This document shows, one piece after another, positions 14,893-24,376 of a stretch of DNA of 64,000 nucleotides. The translations under genes and the position numbers were made by a program. Each line of letters begins with the position of its first letter. Position 1 is the first letter of the stretch. Source of the DNA: Rhizobacter sp. Root404 (GTDB taxonomy: Bacteria; Pseudomonadota; Gammaproteobacteria; Burkholderiales; Burkholderiaceae_C); contig NZ_LMDS01000001.1 in assembly GCF_001425865.1 (NCBI RefSeq), positions 186,001-250,000 on the forward strand. The letters run 5' to 3'. The notes beneath the pieces were generated by a model. It ran no database searches. It had not been told where the DNA came from and worked only from the letters and a program-made list of their open reading frames with translations.

Positions 14893-16314
14893 TTATTCCC
14901 GGGTCACGCGCATCACTTCTTCGGGTGACGTGATGCCTTCGGCGACCAGCCGTTCGCCGTCCTCGCGCATCGAGCGCAGGCCGGCTGCCTCGGCGGCGAC
15001 GAAGATCTGCGACTCCGCGGCGCGCCCGTGGATCAGCGCGCGAACCTGGTCGTCGACCGCCATCAGCTCGTACACACCGGTGCGGCCCTTGTAGCCGGTG
15101 CTGCCGCATTCCGGGCAGCCGACCGGGTGGTAGCGGCCGCGCGCGTCGACCTTCTTGCAGTGCGGGCAGAGCTTGCGCACCAGCCGCTGCGCCAGCACGC
15201 CGATCAGGCTGGAACTCAGCAGGAACGGCTCGACGCCCATGTCGATCATCCGCGTCACGGTGCTCGGCGCGTCATTGGTGTGGACGGTGGCGAGGACCAG
15301 GTGGCCGGTCAGCGAGGCCTGGATCGCGATCTGCGCGGTCTCGTAGTCGCGGATCTCGCCGATCATGATCACGTCCGGGTCCTGGCGCAGGATCGCGCGC
15401 AGCGCCTTCGCGAAGGTCAGGTCGATCTTCGGGTTGACCTGCGTCTGGCCGATGCCGGCGAGCTCGTACTCGACCGGGTCTTCGACGGTCAGCACGTTGG
15501 TCGAGCCGGTGTCGACGCGACCGAGCGACGCATACAGCGTGGTCGTCTTGCCCGAGCCGGTCGGCCCGGTCACCAGCACGATGCCGTGCGGCTGCTGCAC
15601 CAGCTTGTCGAACTTCTTGAGTACCTCGCCGCTCATGCCCAGGCCTTCGAGCGTGAACTTCGATTCGCCCTTGTCGAGCAGCCGCAGTACCGCGCGCTCG
15701 CCGTGCGAGGACGGCAGCGTCGAGACGCGCACGTCGACCGCGCGGCCGCCGATGCGCAGCGAGATCCGGCCGTCCTGCGGCAGCCGGCGCTCGGCGATGT
15801 CGAGCTCGGCCATGATCTTCAAGCGCGAGATCAGCGCCGCGTGCAGCGCCTTGTTCGGCTGCACCACCTCGCGCAGCGTGCCGTCGACCCGGAAGCGCAC
15901 CGAGCTGCTGCGCTCGTAGGGCTCGATGTGGATGTCGGACGCGCCGTCTTTCGCCGCCTGCGTCAGCAGCGCGTTCAGCATGCGGATGATCGGGGCATCG
16001 TTGCTGGCCTCGAGCAGGTCCTCGATCGCCGGCAGCTCCTGCATCATGCGGCTCAGGTCGACCGCGCTCTCGACCTCGCCGATGACCGTGGCGGCGCTCG
16101 ACTCGCTGCCCGCGTACGCCACGGCAATGCGGTTGGCGAGCGACGACGCGGCCTCGCGCTCCAGTGCGTCCACATCGTACAGGCGCAGCACCTCGCCGAG
16201 GGCGGGCAGGCCGACGGATTCGGGCGCCCACAGCACGAGCCGTGCGCCGTCGTCCTCGAGCAGCAGCGTGTTCGCCTTGGCGTAGGCGTAGGGCAGGGGG
16301 TGGCGGGCGCCCAT
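14893..16314 (-). CDS. gspE: Type II secretion ATPase GspE
   Basis: 473 residues. Walker A GPTGSGKTTTLYASL, the Asp box and Walker B (ILRQDPDVIMIGEIRD), His box (LATVHTNDAPST) and the zinc-binding tetracysteine loop (CPHC ... CPEC) are all present. It is the cytoplasmic hexameric motor that powers pseudopilus assembly. The N-terminal region preceding the ATPase core is about 130-150 residues. The gene lies 13 bases after gspD and 3 bases before gspF. Confidence 0.97.
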   Translation of the reverse strand: MGARHPLPYAYAKANTLLLEDDGARLVLWAPESVGLPALGEVLRLYDVDALEREAASSLANRIAVAYAGSESSAATVIGEVESAVDLSRMMQELPAIEDLLEASNDAPIIRMLNALLTQAAKDGASDIHIEPYERSSSVRFRVDGTLREVVQPNKALHAALISRLKIMAELDIAERRLPQDGRISLRIGGRAVDVRVSTLPSSHGERAVLRLLDKGESKFTLEGLGMSGEVLKKFDKLVQQPHGIVLVTGPTGSGKTTTLYASLGRVDTGSTNVLTVEDPVEYELAGIGQTQVNPKIDLTFAKALRAILRQDPDVIMIGEIRDYETAQIAIQASLTGHLVLATVHTNDAPSTVTRMIDMGVEPFLLSSSLIGVLAQRLVRKLCPHCKKVDARGRYHPVGCPECGSTGYKGRTGVYELMAVDDQVRALIHGRAAESQIFVAAEAAGLRSMREDGERLVAEGITSPEEVMRVTRE

Positions 16315-16327
16315 CGTGGTGCTCCGG

Positions 16328-18583
16328 TCAGTTCGTCTTCGGGGCAGACGCCGGCACCGGCTCGGGCGCCGACGCGGGCAGCGAGGGGGCCACCACCGGC
16401 GCCGGCGGCGCGGTGTCGGTCAGCGGCCGCGGCACGCCGGTCGGGCTGCTCTCGCCCGGGCGCAACTGCGGCAACACCGGCGATTCATTGAGTTGCAGGA
16501 TCGTGCTCTGGGGCGGCTGTGCGTTCATCTGCTGCCCGCGGATGAAGTCGTAACGGTCCAGCGAGATCCTGTTGCTCGCCGCCTGGTCGCGCATCACGAC
16601 CGGGCGCAAGAACACCATCAGATTGGAGCGTTTGCGGGTGCGGTTCTCGCTGCGAAAGAGCGCGCCGATGTACGGGATGTCGCCGAGCAGCGGAACCTTG
16701 GAGCGATTGATCGAATAGTTGTCCTCGATCAGCCCACCCAGCACGATGATCTGCCCGTCGTCGACCGTGATGGTCGATTCGATCGACCGCTTGTTGGTGG
16801 TCGGTCCGGCGTTGTCGGTGCCGGTCGCGACGGCGCCGGCCACGGACGAGGACTCCTGGTAGATCGTCATGCGCACGGTGCCGTTTTCGCCGATCTGCGG
16901 CTTGATCTTCAGCGTTGTGCCGACGTCCTTGCGCTCGATGGTCTGGAACGGACTTGTCGTGCTGGTGCCGGTGTTTGTGTACTGGCCAGTCACGAATGGG
17001 ACGTTTTGTCCAACAACGATTCTGGCCTCCTCGTTGTCCAGCGTCACTAGATTCGGCGTCGACAGAATGTTGGTGTCGGCCTGAGTCTGAAGCGCCCGGG
17101 CAATGGCGGCCAACCCGAATCCATTAGTGCCGCCAAAGTTCCGAATCAGGCCGATGTTGCCCCCCGCGCCTAAGCCGGCAAGCGCTTCGATTGCGGATGG
17201 CGCGCCCTGGTTGGCCAGGATGTTGTTGGAGGTGCCGAAATTCGTTCCAGCGCCGCCGATGAACCGGCTTCCGGGATTGCTCAGCGCCTGCCACTGGATG
17301 CCGAAATCGATGCTCTGCTCCGGATTGACCTCGACGATCAACGACTCGATGTACACCTGCGCGCGCCTCGAATCCAACTGTTCGATGACGGCACGGAGCT
17401 GCTTGTAGAAGGGTTCGGGTGCCGTGATGATCAGCGCATTGCTCGACGGATCGGCCTGCACGAAGCCACCGGTCGATGGGCCGCCCGAGGATGCCAGCGG
17501 CGACGTCGTCTGGGTCGATGCACCGGTGTTGGCGCTGCTCGTGTTGGCGCTCGCCGAAGTCGGCGTGCCCTGCGTGCTGCTGCCCGTGCCGCTCGACGAT
17601 CCGCCCGCGCCCGAGCCGCCATAGGCCGCCCGCAGCACCGTCGCCAGCTTCACCGCGTCGGCGTTCTTCAGATAGACGACCCAGACGTTGCCGGTCGCTC
17701 CGGCGGAAGGCACCGGCCGGTCGAGCTTGTCGATCAGCGCGCGGATCGAGGCCATGCGCGCCGGGTTCGGGGCGCGCACCAGCAGCGAGTTGCTGCGCGA
17801 ATCGATCTGCAGCGACGACGCGGTGGTGCTGCCGGCCACGCCCGGCGCCGTCGGGGCGCCGCCGGCGCCCGTTCCGGTGCTGTCGGTCATGCGCTGCACC
17901 AGCGGCGCGATGTCGGCGGCCACGGCGTACTTCAGCGGGATCACTTCGACGTCGCCAGAGGCCGGGGTGTCCATCGCCGCGATGATCTTGCCGATGCGCT
18001 GCAGGTTGTCGGCGTAGTCGGTGATCACCAGCGTGTTGTTGCCGGGGTTCGCGTTGATCGTGTTGTTCGGGCTGATCAGCGGACGCAGCACCGGCACCAG
18101 GTTGTTGGCGTTCTCGTGCTGCAGGCGGAAGACCTGCGTCAGCACCTGGTCGCCGCCGCGCGAGGTGCGCTCGCCGACCGAGACGGTGCCGGTCTGCAGC
18201 TTGGCATCGGCCTCGGGCACGATCTTGTACAGGCCACCGACCTCGACGACCGTGAAGCCCAGCCCGCGCAGTGCGGCCAGGAAGTTGACGTAGGCTTCGC
18301 GCGGGGTCAGCGCCGAATCGCTGTACAGCGTCATCGTGCCCTTGACGCGCGGGTCGACGACAAACGGCTGCTTCAGGATCGCCGACATCGCGCGCGCCAC
18401 GCCCTCGATCTCGGCGTTGACGAAGTTCAGCGTCACGGTTTCGCCGCGCGTGCTGCGGGCCTTGCTGCTCTGCGCGAAGGCCATCGGCGCCGGCAGCAGC
18501 GAGGCCATCAGCACCGCCGCGGCGATCGCGGCCGGCAGCACGCGGCTGGCAGGTTTCAGGGGGTCGCTTGGCTTCATGCTCAT
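16328..18583 (-). CDS. gspD: Type II secretion outer-membrane secretin GspD
   Basis: About 751 residues. A signal peptide (to AFAQSS, about residue 36) is followed by N0 (VTLNFVNAEIEGVARAMS) and N1-N3 domains, with a Ser/Gly/Thr-rich insertion near 330-380. The secretin core has VPLLGDIPYIGALFRS as a hallmark and LGGLIEDNYS. The tail is rich in Pro and Ala. It forms the outer-membrane channel. The start overlaps the gspN stop by ATGA; an internal ATG at 18577 is an alternative. Part of the continuous gspG-F operon. Confidence 0.96.
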   Translation of the reverse strand: MSMKPSDPLKPASRVLPAAIAAAVLMASLLPAPMAFAQSSKARSTRGETVTLNFVNAEIEGVARAMSAILKQPFVVDPRVKGTMTLYSDSALTPREAYVNFLAALRGLGFTVVEVGGLYKIVPEADAKLQTGTVSVGERTSRGGDQVLTQVFRLQHENANNLVPVLRPLISPNNTINANPGNNTLVITDYADNLQRIGKIIAAMDTPASGDVEVIPLKYAVAADIAPLVQRMTDSTGTGAGGAPTAPGVAGSTTASSLQIDSRSNSLLVRAPNPARMASIRALIDKLDRPVPSAGATGNVWVVYLKNADAVKLATVLRAAYGGSGAGGSSSGTGSSTQGTPTSASANTSSANTGASTQTTSPLASSGGPSTGGFVQADPSSNALIITAPEPFYKQLRAVIEQLDSRRAQVYIESLIVEVNPEQSIDFGIQWQALSNPGSRFIGGAGTNFGTSNNILANQGAPSAIEALAGLGAGGNIGLIRNFGGTNGFGLAAIARALQTQADTNILSTPNLVTLDNEEARIVVGQNVPFVTGQYTNTGTSTTSPFQTIERKDVGTTLKIKPQIGENGTVRMTIYQESSSVAGAVATGTDNAGPTTNKRSIESTITVDDGQIIVLGGLIEDNYSINRSKVPLLGDIPYIGALFRSENRTRKRSNLMVFLRPVVMRDQAASNRISLDRYDFIRGQQMNAQPPQSTILQLNESPVLPQLRPGESSPTGVPRPLTDTAPPAPVVAPSLPASAPEPVPASAPKTN

Positions 18584-19476
18584 CCGATCGAAATGACGGA
18601 GCGGGCGCCGTCGCGCCGTCCGATGATGTTCAGCAGGTTCGACAACGCCGCTTCCTCGACGGCGCCGGCCCGGGCCTCGCCACGGAAGCGCACGCCGGCG
18701 GGGCCGACCGTGCCAGTGCCGCTCAGCTTGAGCGCGCCGTCCTGGGTCGTCAACGTCAACAGGGAGATGCCGGGGTTCGCGGCATCGCCGGCCAGGCTCA
18801 TGCGGTAGCTGCCCAGCGATTCGAGCGTACTCAAGCGCGACGACACGTCGACCAGTTCCAGTTCGGCGCGGCCGTCGACGAGCCAGCGGCCTTGCACGGA
18901 CTCGAGTTTCAAGCCGGGCGACACGAGGCGGGCAGTCCCACCCAACTGCATCGTGTTGAACGGCGTGCCCAGGCCGCCCAGGAACGCGGTCGGCCACTGG
19001 CCGACCCAGCCGGACGGCGGCACCAGCGTGTAAGTGGTGCGACCGAACCCGGGCTGCACGCGCAGTCCGACCGTTCCGTTCAGGCAGCAGGCCTGCTCGA
19101 GTCGAAGCGCCAGGCCGAGGCCGGCCGGGCGCAGTGTCCAGGCGAGGCGGCCGGGCAGGGAACTGGCGTCGCGACTGCCCTCACCGCCGGTCAGCACGAC
19201 GACGGCGCTGCCGGTCCAGATCGTCCCGCGCGCGTCGGCGAGGATCAGGCGCTGCTGGCTGGCCGAGGCGACGGCGCCGGCCAGCCAGGCCGCCGGCGCG
19301 AACACGATGAGCGCCGCGAGCAGACCCAGCACAGCGCCGGCGATGCCCCAGCGCAGGCCGGCGTTGCGCGACTTGTCCCACGAGAGTTCGGCAAAGGTCG
19401 ATTCACCCCAGCCGGTCGCAGCGACGGTCGGCGCGAACAGGCCGCGCGTGCGCTTCTTCGCGCGCAGGCGAATCAC
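18580..19476 (-). CDS. gspN: Type II secretion protein GspN
   Basis: About 298 residues. A basic N-terminus is followed by one transmembrane segment (about residues 30-60, LLAALIVFAPAAWLAGAV), then a periplasmic domain of beta character. LADARGTIWTGSAVV and LSGTGTVGPAGVRFRGEA are typical of GspN. Its exact role in secretion is not settled and it is absent from some systems. The GTG start overlaps the gspM stop (GTGA) and the stop overlaps the gspD start. Confidence 0.88.
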   Translation of the reverse strand: MIRLRAKKRTRGLFAPTVAATGWGESTFAELSWDKSRNAGLRWGIAGAVLGLLAALIVFAPAAWLAGAVASASQQRLILADARGTIWTGSAVVVLTGGEGSRDASSLPGRLAWTLRPAGLGLALRLEQACCLNGTVGLRVQPGFGRTTYTLVPPSGWVGQWPTAFLGGLGTPFNTMQLGGTARLVSPGLKLESVQGRWLVDGRAELELVDVSSRLSTLESLGSYRMSLAGDAANPGISLLTLTTQDGALKLSGTGTVGPAGVRFRGEARAGAVEEAALSNLLNIIGRRDGARSVISIG

Positions 19477-19985
19477 GCGCCGCTCCCGAGCGCGACGGCG
19501 ATCGTGCCGCTGTAGCCGCCCGGCCCGCGTTGCAACTGCGCTTCGAGCGGACGCGCGCGGGCGCCGCTTCGGGCCTCGTTGAGCCACGCGCGCAGCGCCT
19601 CGGGCGTCGCGTTCGTCAAGGTCAGCGTCGCGCGGTCGCCTTGCAGCAGCAGCTTGCCGCGGTCGCCGAGGCGGTCGGTGGCGGCGCGCAGTGCCTGCTG
19701 GGCCTGCGTCGGACCGACGCGCGGTGCGCCCCGCAGCGCGGTGCTTTCGGTGGCGACGCGCTGCATCTGCTGGGCCTGGGCGTCGAGTCGGTCGAGCTGC
19801 GCCGGCGCCTCGCGTACGGTGCGCAGCGCCGGCTGCACGAGCAGGCTCCAGATCAGGAACAGCGCGATCACCGCGCCGACGACCGCGACGGCCTGGCGCT
19901 CGCGCGGCGTGCGCGCCTGCCACCAGGTGCGCGATTGCTGACGCAGCGTCGCCAGGCCCGGGGAGGAGGCAGCGACGGTGTTCAC
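19473..19985 (-). CDS. gspM: Type II secretion protein GspM
   Basis: 170 residues. A cytoplasmic N-terminus with RTWWQARTPRERQAV precedes a single transmembrane helix (AVVGAVIALFLIWSLLV), as in GspM, then a periplasmic ferredoxin-like domain. It partners GspL in the inner-membrane platform. GTG start overlaps the gspL stop (GTGA). Confidence 0.92.
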   Translation of the reverse strand: MNTVAASSPGLATLRQQSRTWWQARTPRERQAVAVVGAVIALFLIWSLLVQPALRTVREAPAQLDRLDAQAQQMQRVATESTALRGAPRVGPTQAQQALRAATDRLGDRGKLLLQGDRATLTLTNATPEALRAWLNEARSGARARPLEAQLQRGPGGYSGTIAVALGSGA

Positions 19986-21247
19986 GAGGCAGCTCCGGGT
20001 CGCATCCGGCTCATCACCAGACGGCCTTCGGCGGTCTCGACGGCCCAGCCGCCGGGCCGCAACAGGCTGCGGAACTGGGCGATCTGCTCGTCGGTCCAGC
20101 CGGTGGCCGAAAGCGTCAGGCGGCCGGGCTCGAAGCGGATCGTCTCGACCGGCGGACGATCCGCAGGCCACGCGCTGGCGGCGGCTTGCATCATCGGCTC
20201 CAGATCCGTTTCGCCCGGCTTGCCGGCGAGCGTGCGCAGCGCCTGAGCCTCGCGCTGCATCACGGCATCGGCGTCGCGCTGGATGTCCTGCGGATTGGCA
20301 TTGGGAAAAGCGCTGCGGACTATGCCCTGCATCGCCTGCTGGCGGCTCTCGATCGCGCCGCGCTGGTGCCAGGCCCACAGGTTGAGACCGAGGATCTGCG
20401 CGACCACCAGCGTGGCCAGGCCCCAGCGCACTGGCCGCCAGGCCGGGCTGAAGAACTTGCGGGCCGAGTCGCGCAGCGCGCGCACGCCGCGGTTGCGGCG
20501 GGCGAGATCGAACTGGCGCAGGTTCCACAGGCTGCGCGCGGCCTGCAGCAGGCGCTGGCCGGGCGCCATCACGCGCACCGGGCCGCCGAGCCACTGTTCG
20601 GCCGCTGCGACGGCGCCGGGCGTGGCGCTCCAGCGGGTTTCGGCCGGTGCGGGTTGCGGCACCAGGGCCCGGGCCAGTCCGCCCTGCAGGCGCACGCTGG
20701 CCACGCCGTCGGCGTGCGCCCAATGCAGCGCGATGCCGTGCGGCGCGCCGTTCGGCCCAACTTCGGTTTCGGCGAAGTGCCCGATCGGCGGTTCGTCGGG
20801 CCAGGCCATCGGCACGACGCGGTCGACGAACACCTCTGCCTTCTCGAGCGCGGCCAGTTCGCCGCGCAGCCAGCGCCGCGACACGGCAGCGACCCAGGTC
20901 GGTGCCCCAGCAACGGCGTTGGGTGCGAGCGCGAGGTGCACATCTTCCGCATCCTCGAGCAGGGCGTCTTCGAGCACGCCGCCGAGCGCGGCGCGCAGGC
21001 GGGCGGCCGGGGCTTTCGGCAGCGTGATGCGGTGCCAGCTCACATCGGTGTCGGCCAGCACCGCGACGACCGAGGTGGCCTTGGGCAACAGTGAGGCGGC
21101 GCAGTGGCCCTGCGTCTCGAGCACCAGCCCGTCGGGGCTGGTCACGTAGACATAGTCTGTCGCGGTGTCGCTGTTCTCGGGCGCGACGGCGCCGACGCTG
21201 CTGCGCAGGCGCGAACGCGACGGGATCTGGACAACGAGGGTCGACAT
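19982..21247 (-). CDS. gspL: Type II secretion protein GspL
   Basis: 421 residues. The N-terminal cytoplasmic actin-like domain starts MSTLVVQIPSRSR and carries the GspL-type stretch WHRITLPKAPAARLRAALGGVLED. A transmembrane helix lies near 265-285 (WGLATLVVAQILGLNLWAW), then a periplasmic domain. It links the GspE ATPase to the platform. It is separated from gspK by 117 bases, the only real break in the gspG-F operon. Confidence 0.94.
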   Translation of the reverse strand: MSTLVVQIPSRSRLRSSVGAVAPENSDTATDYVYVTSPDGLVLETQGHCAASLLPKATSVVAVLADTDVSWHRITLPKAPAARLRAALGGVLEDALLEDAEDVHLALAPNAVAGAPTWVAAVSRRWLRGELAALEKAEVFVDRVVPMAWPDEPPIGHFAETEVGPNGAPHGIALHWAHADGVASVRLQGGLARALVPQPAPAETRWSATPGAVAAAEQWLGGPVRVMAPGQRLLQAARSLWNLRQFDLARRNRGVRALRDSARKFFSPAWRPVRWGLATLVVAQILGLNLWAWHQRGAIESRQQAMQGIVRSAFPNANPQDIQRDADAVMQREAQALRTLAGKPGETDLEPMMQAAASAWPADRPPVETIRFEPGRLTLSATGWTDEQIAQFRSLLRPGGWAVETAEGRLVMSRMRPGAAS

Positions 21248-21275
21248 GGTGTGACGGCAGCGGGGTTACGCGCGC

Positions 21276-21281
21276 ATTGTA
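21276..21281 (-). promoter_or_regulatory. Possible internal -10 element upstream of gspL
   Basis: TACAAT (minus strand) lies about 29 bases before the gspL start, in the 117-base gap after gspK. I see no convincing -35 hexamer at 16-18 bases. A small inverted repeat CAACGA-N8-TCGTTG (21312-21331) lies between it and the gspK stop. Confidence 0.25.
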
Positions 21282-21364
21282 GGCACGCGTGGTTTACAAA
21301 TTGAAGTGAATCAACGACTTAGAGCTCGTTGTTGTAGCGTGCTGGCAGCAGGCGCGGCGGGTGC

Positions 21365-22336
21365 TCATGTGCCGACCTGCTCGAGGCTGGCGATGCGCTC
21401 GCGCAGCAGGACGTTGATCTGGCCGTTCGGCAGGCGCTGGACCAGCGAGCGCTCGACCAGCACCCGGTCGACCAGCCGCAAGCGGCCACGAACCTCGAAG
21501 TAGCTGGAGCGCACGTCCAGCTTGGCAGTGAGTGGGGCGAATGCGACCACCTCGTCGTTGAACGATTTGAGGTCCTTGAAGGGGGCTCGCTGCCGCATTT
21601 GCACCAGCCGTTCGGCGCTGGCCGGGTCCATGCCCTTGATGGCGGCGGCGATGACCTCCTTCGGTGCCGTGTTGACATTGACCGCCGTTGGCGCCGGCAG
21701 CAGCACCACGTAACCCTGCAGCGCCTGCACCGCCGCAGCGTCGATGCCCAGCCATTTCAGCTGGGACACACTTTGCGGCCGCAGGGGCGCGGCGCCGGTC
21801 GACGCGGCGAGCGCATTCAGCAGGCCCGTGGCGATGCGGTCGGCGATGCCGGCATCCAGGCCGATGTTCAGGCACAGCCGTTCCAGCGTCTCGAGCTCGA
21901 GCTTGTCGATCGTCGGCGGCTGTGCCGGGTCCGGGCGCGTGACGAGGTTGGTCAGGTTGTAGCGGCCCTGCGCGTCGGCGATCGTGCCGGACAGAAACGC
22001 CTCGGGTCCGTCGTCGGCGTTGGACTTGTCGATCGCGAGAAAAGTCGACAGCCGCGATTCGGCCAGGGGCGTCGCCCACGGCTCGGTCAGGGCGGTCGGC
22101 TTGCCGCTCTTCTGGTCCTCCCGCAGAATCAGGCGCGCGAAGTCGAGCGCGCCGGACAGGATCCACGCCGCCTGCGCCCGGGCGCGCTCGGCCGACTCGA
22201 CCTGCACCGCGCGCCACTGCTGCCAGACCATCGCGGTGGCCAGCGTCGCGACCAGCGTGACGATGATCATCGCGGTGAGCAACGCCGCGCCGCGCTGGCC
22301 CCGCGGCGCCGGTGACGGGGGACGGGGGCGCCTCAT
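21365..22336 (-). CDS. gspK: Type II secretion minor pseudopilin GspK
   Basis: 323 residues. The N-terminal type III signal RGQRGAALLTAMIIVTLVAT lacks the +5 Glu, as is normal for GspK, and is followed by a large globular domain. VNVNTAPKEVIAAAIKGMDP is a typical GspK helix-hairpin segment. With GspI and GspJ it forms the pseudopilus tip. Start overlaps the gspJ stop (ATGA). Confidence 0.95.
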   Translation of the reverse strand: MRRPRPPSPAPRGQRGAALLTAMIIVTLVATLATAMVWQQWRAVQVESAERARAQAAWILSGALDFARLILREDQKSGKPTALTEPWATPLAESRLSTFLAIDKSNADDGPEAFLSGTIADAQGRYNLTNLVTRPDPAQPPTIDKLELETLERLCLNIGLDAGIADRIATGLLNALAASTGAAPLRPQSVSQLKWLGIDAAAVQALQGYVVLLPAPTAVNVNTAPKEVIAAAIKGMDPASAERLVQMRQRAPFKDLKSFNDEVVAFAPLTAKLDVRSSYFEVRGRLRLVDRVLVERSLVQRLPNGQINVLLRERIASLEQVGT

Positions 22337-22992
22337 GGCGTCAGCAGCGTGTCGCGCGTCAGGTCGCCGCTCAGCCCGCTGCCGGGCGCGAAGCTGAGGA
22401 CGATCCGCACGCCATCCGGCGGCTTGATGCGCGGCGCCGGCGTGCCGGTAGTGGTGCCGCCGACGGTTCCGACGTTGCCGGTCGATTGGCAGTTGGCCCA
22501 GCCGTTGCCTTGGTAGAAGTACACCTGCCAGCCGAGCAGTCCGGTCAGCGTCTTCAGCGAGCCGACCTCCGTGCCTTGCAGTTGCAGGCTGCGCAGCCAG
22601 CTGTCCTGCAACTCGCCGGTGGTCGTGACCGACGGCCCGGCCCAGCGCACCCAGGCGCCGCCGCCGTTTTCGTCGGGCCGGAAGCTCCACGCGACGATCT
22701 GCAAGCCATCGGGCGTGCGGCGCACGATCCGTACCGAAGCCCCGTCGCAGGCGACCGTGTACGGCACGGTCAGGCTTTCCTGCATCGACGCCAGGTCCTG
22801 TTCCCATTGCGCCATCACGGTGTTCAGCCGCAGCGTCTGTTCGAGCCGGGCCTGGCTGGCGTCGCGGGTGCGGACGATGCCGTCGACACCCTGCCAGGCC
22901 ATCACCGCCATGATCGCCATCACGACCATCGCGACCAGGACTTCGACAAGCGTGAAGCCCCGGAGTCGCCGGCCGGCTGCGGGGGTGCTCAT
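22333..22992 (-). CDS. gspJ: Type II secretion minor pseudopilin GspJ
   Basis: 219 residues. The prepilin signal is RLRGFTLVEVLVAMVVMAIM with the conserved Glu at +5 after the GF cleavage site. WQGVDGIVRTRDA follows as in GspJ. The C-terminal part contains a Gly/Thr-rich loop. Overlaps both neighbours by ATGA. Confidence 0.95.
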   Translation of the reverse strand: MSTPAAGRRLRGFTLVEVLVAMVVMAIMAVMAWQGVDGIVRTRDASQARLEQTLRLNTVMAQWEQDLASMQESLTVPYTVACDGASVRIVRRTPDGLQIVAWSFRPDENGGGAWVRWAGPSVTTTGELQDSWLRSLQLQGTEVGSLKTLTGLLGWQVYFYQGNGWANCQSTGNVGTVGGTTTGTPAPRIKPPDGVRIVLSFAPGSGLSGDLTRDTLLTP

Positions 22993-23351
22993 TTGCGCAG
23001 CACCGTCGTCAGGTTCAGGATCGCCTGGCCGTTGGCGTCGGCGACCAGCGCATCGACGTTGACGAACAGCGGGTTCGGCGTGGGTCGCACCGACAGCCGG
23101 CCCTGGTAGGTGACGCCGAGCTCGACGCAGCTGAAGTCGGAGTCGCCGATCGGCGGCGTCAGCTTGCTCAGGCGCAGGCCGGTGAGCTGGTTGTCGGCGC
23201 ACCACTGGGCGGCGCTGGTGTCGGCCAGGCGCTGGGTGTTGCCGGTCAGCGCGCCAGCCGCCTTGATGCCGGCGCCGAGGGTGATCGCGACGATTGCCAG
23301 CGCGACCATCACTTCGATCAGCGTGAAGCCGCGGTCGCGCCAGCGGATCAT
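22989..23351 (-). CDS. gspI: Type II secretion minor pseudopilin GspI
   Basis: 120 residues, standard length. Prepilin signal DRGFTLIEVMVALAIVAI with Glu at +5, then the GspI-like QWCADNQLTGLRL. It nucleates the pseudopilus tip with GspJ/K. Overlaps gspH (ATGA) and gspJ (ATGA). Confidence 0.95.
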   Translation of the reverse strand: MIRWRDRGFTLIEVMVALAIVAITLGAGIKAAGALTGNTQRLADTSAAQWCADNQLTGLRLSKLTPPIGDSDFSCVELGVTYQGRLSVRPTPNPLFVNVDALVADANGQAILNLTTVLRK

Positions 23352-23854
23352 GACCGACCCGCCACGGGCGTGCTGTTGTCCACCACGACGAACGGCCCGA
23401 GGCCGTCGGTGGCCAGGGTCAGGGCCTGGTCGTCCAGCCGCAGCACGATGCGCTGCGCGCCGATCAGCGGTTCGGGGCCGAGCAGCACGGCGCGCGCGCC
23501 CGAGACCTCGGCGCGGACGCCCGGTACGAGCCAGTTCGAGGGAAGTTGCGAGGACGGCGGGAAGCCGACGAAGCGGAAGCCCTCCGCACCTTCCTGCGCA
23601 GGCCGAGGTTCCCAGCTGGCCGTCAGGCCGGACGCTCGGGCCTCGGTCCGCGCCGATTCCAGCAAGGCGACCAGCCGGGCGCCTTCGTGTTCGAGCCGGG
23701 TCGATGCTGGGTCGCGCAGCGCGAGGCTGGCCACCGCACTGGCGATCGCGATCAAGGCGACCACGACCATCAGCTCGATCAGCGTGAAGCCGCCGACGCG
23801 CCGCGCGGCGCGGCGCGGGATCGTCGAACGTTCGTGTTCGACGAGCGGGTTCAT
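23348..23854 (-). CDS. gspH: Type II secretion minor pseudopilin GspH
   Basis: 168 residues. Prepilin signal VGGFTLIELMVVVALIAIAS after a longer-than-usual basic leader of about 22 residues. The globular part contains LVALLESARTEARASG, typical of GspH/FimT. The ATG overlaps the gspG stop by one base (TGATG); the stop overlaps gspI. Confidence 0.94.
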   Translation of the reverse strand: MNPLVEHERSTIPRRAARRVGGFTLIELMVVVALIAIASAVASLALRDPASTRLEHEGARLVALLESARTEARASGLTASWEPRPAQEGAEGFRFVGFPPSSQLPSNWLVPGVRAEVSGARAVLLGPEPLIGAQRIVLRLDDQALTLATDGLGPFVVVDNSTPVAGRS

Positions 23855-24318
23855 CACTGCCAGGAACCGATGTCGGCGTTCTTCGCTTCGCCGCCGATCA
23901 CGCCGTCGGCGCCGAAGCTGTAGACGTCGATCTCGCCCTTCAGGCCCGGGTTCGCATATTGATAGGCGTGGCCCCAGGGGTCGTTCGGCAGCTTGTCGAG
24001 ATACGGCTTCCAGTTCGGAGGGATCGTGCCGGCGGTCGGTTTCGCGACCAGCGCGTTCAGGCCCTGCTCGGCGCTCGGGTAGCGTTGGTTGTCGAGCTTG
24101 TAGAGCTTGAGGGCCTGCATCAAGTTGTTCACGTCGGTGCGGGCCGCGGTGACACGCGCATCGTCGGCGCGTTCGAGCACGTTGGGCACGATCAGCGCGG
24201 CGAGCACGCCGATGATGACCAGCACGACCATCAGCTCGATCAGCGTGAAGCCGCGCGGTCGGCGGCCGGCGAGGGCACGGGCGCGGCGCCGGGTGCCGAG
24301 GTGGGGAACCAACGTCAT
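23854..24318 (-). CDS. gspG: Type II secretion major pseudopilin GspG
   Basis: 154 residues. Prepilin signal RPRGFTLIELMVVLVIIGVL, then DNQRYPSAEQGLNALVAKP, DPWGHAYQY and a C-terminal FGADGVIGGEAKNADIGSW, which are hallmark GspG features including the calcium-binding loop region. An N-terminal leader of about 22 residues precedes the GF site. AGGAAA lies 6-7 bases before the ATG. First gene of the minus-strand operon, 58 bases from the divergent gspC. Confidence 0.97.
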   Translation of the reverse strand: MTLVPHLGTRRRARALAGRRPRGFTLIELMVVLVIIGVLAALIVPNVLERADDARVTAARTDVNNLMQALKLYKLDNQRYPSAEQGLNALVAKPTAGTIPPNWKPYLDKLPNDPWGHAYQYANPGLKGEIDVYSFGADGVIGGEAKNADIGSWQ

Positions 24319-24376
24319 GGCAATTTCCTGCCGGCAACGAGGCCGGTGTTTGAAGTCGGTTGAATCATAATCGTGC

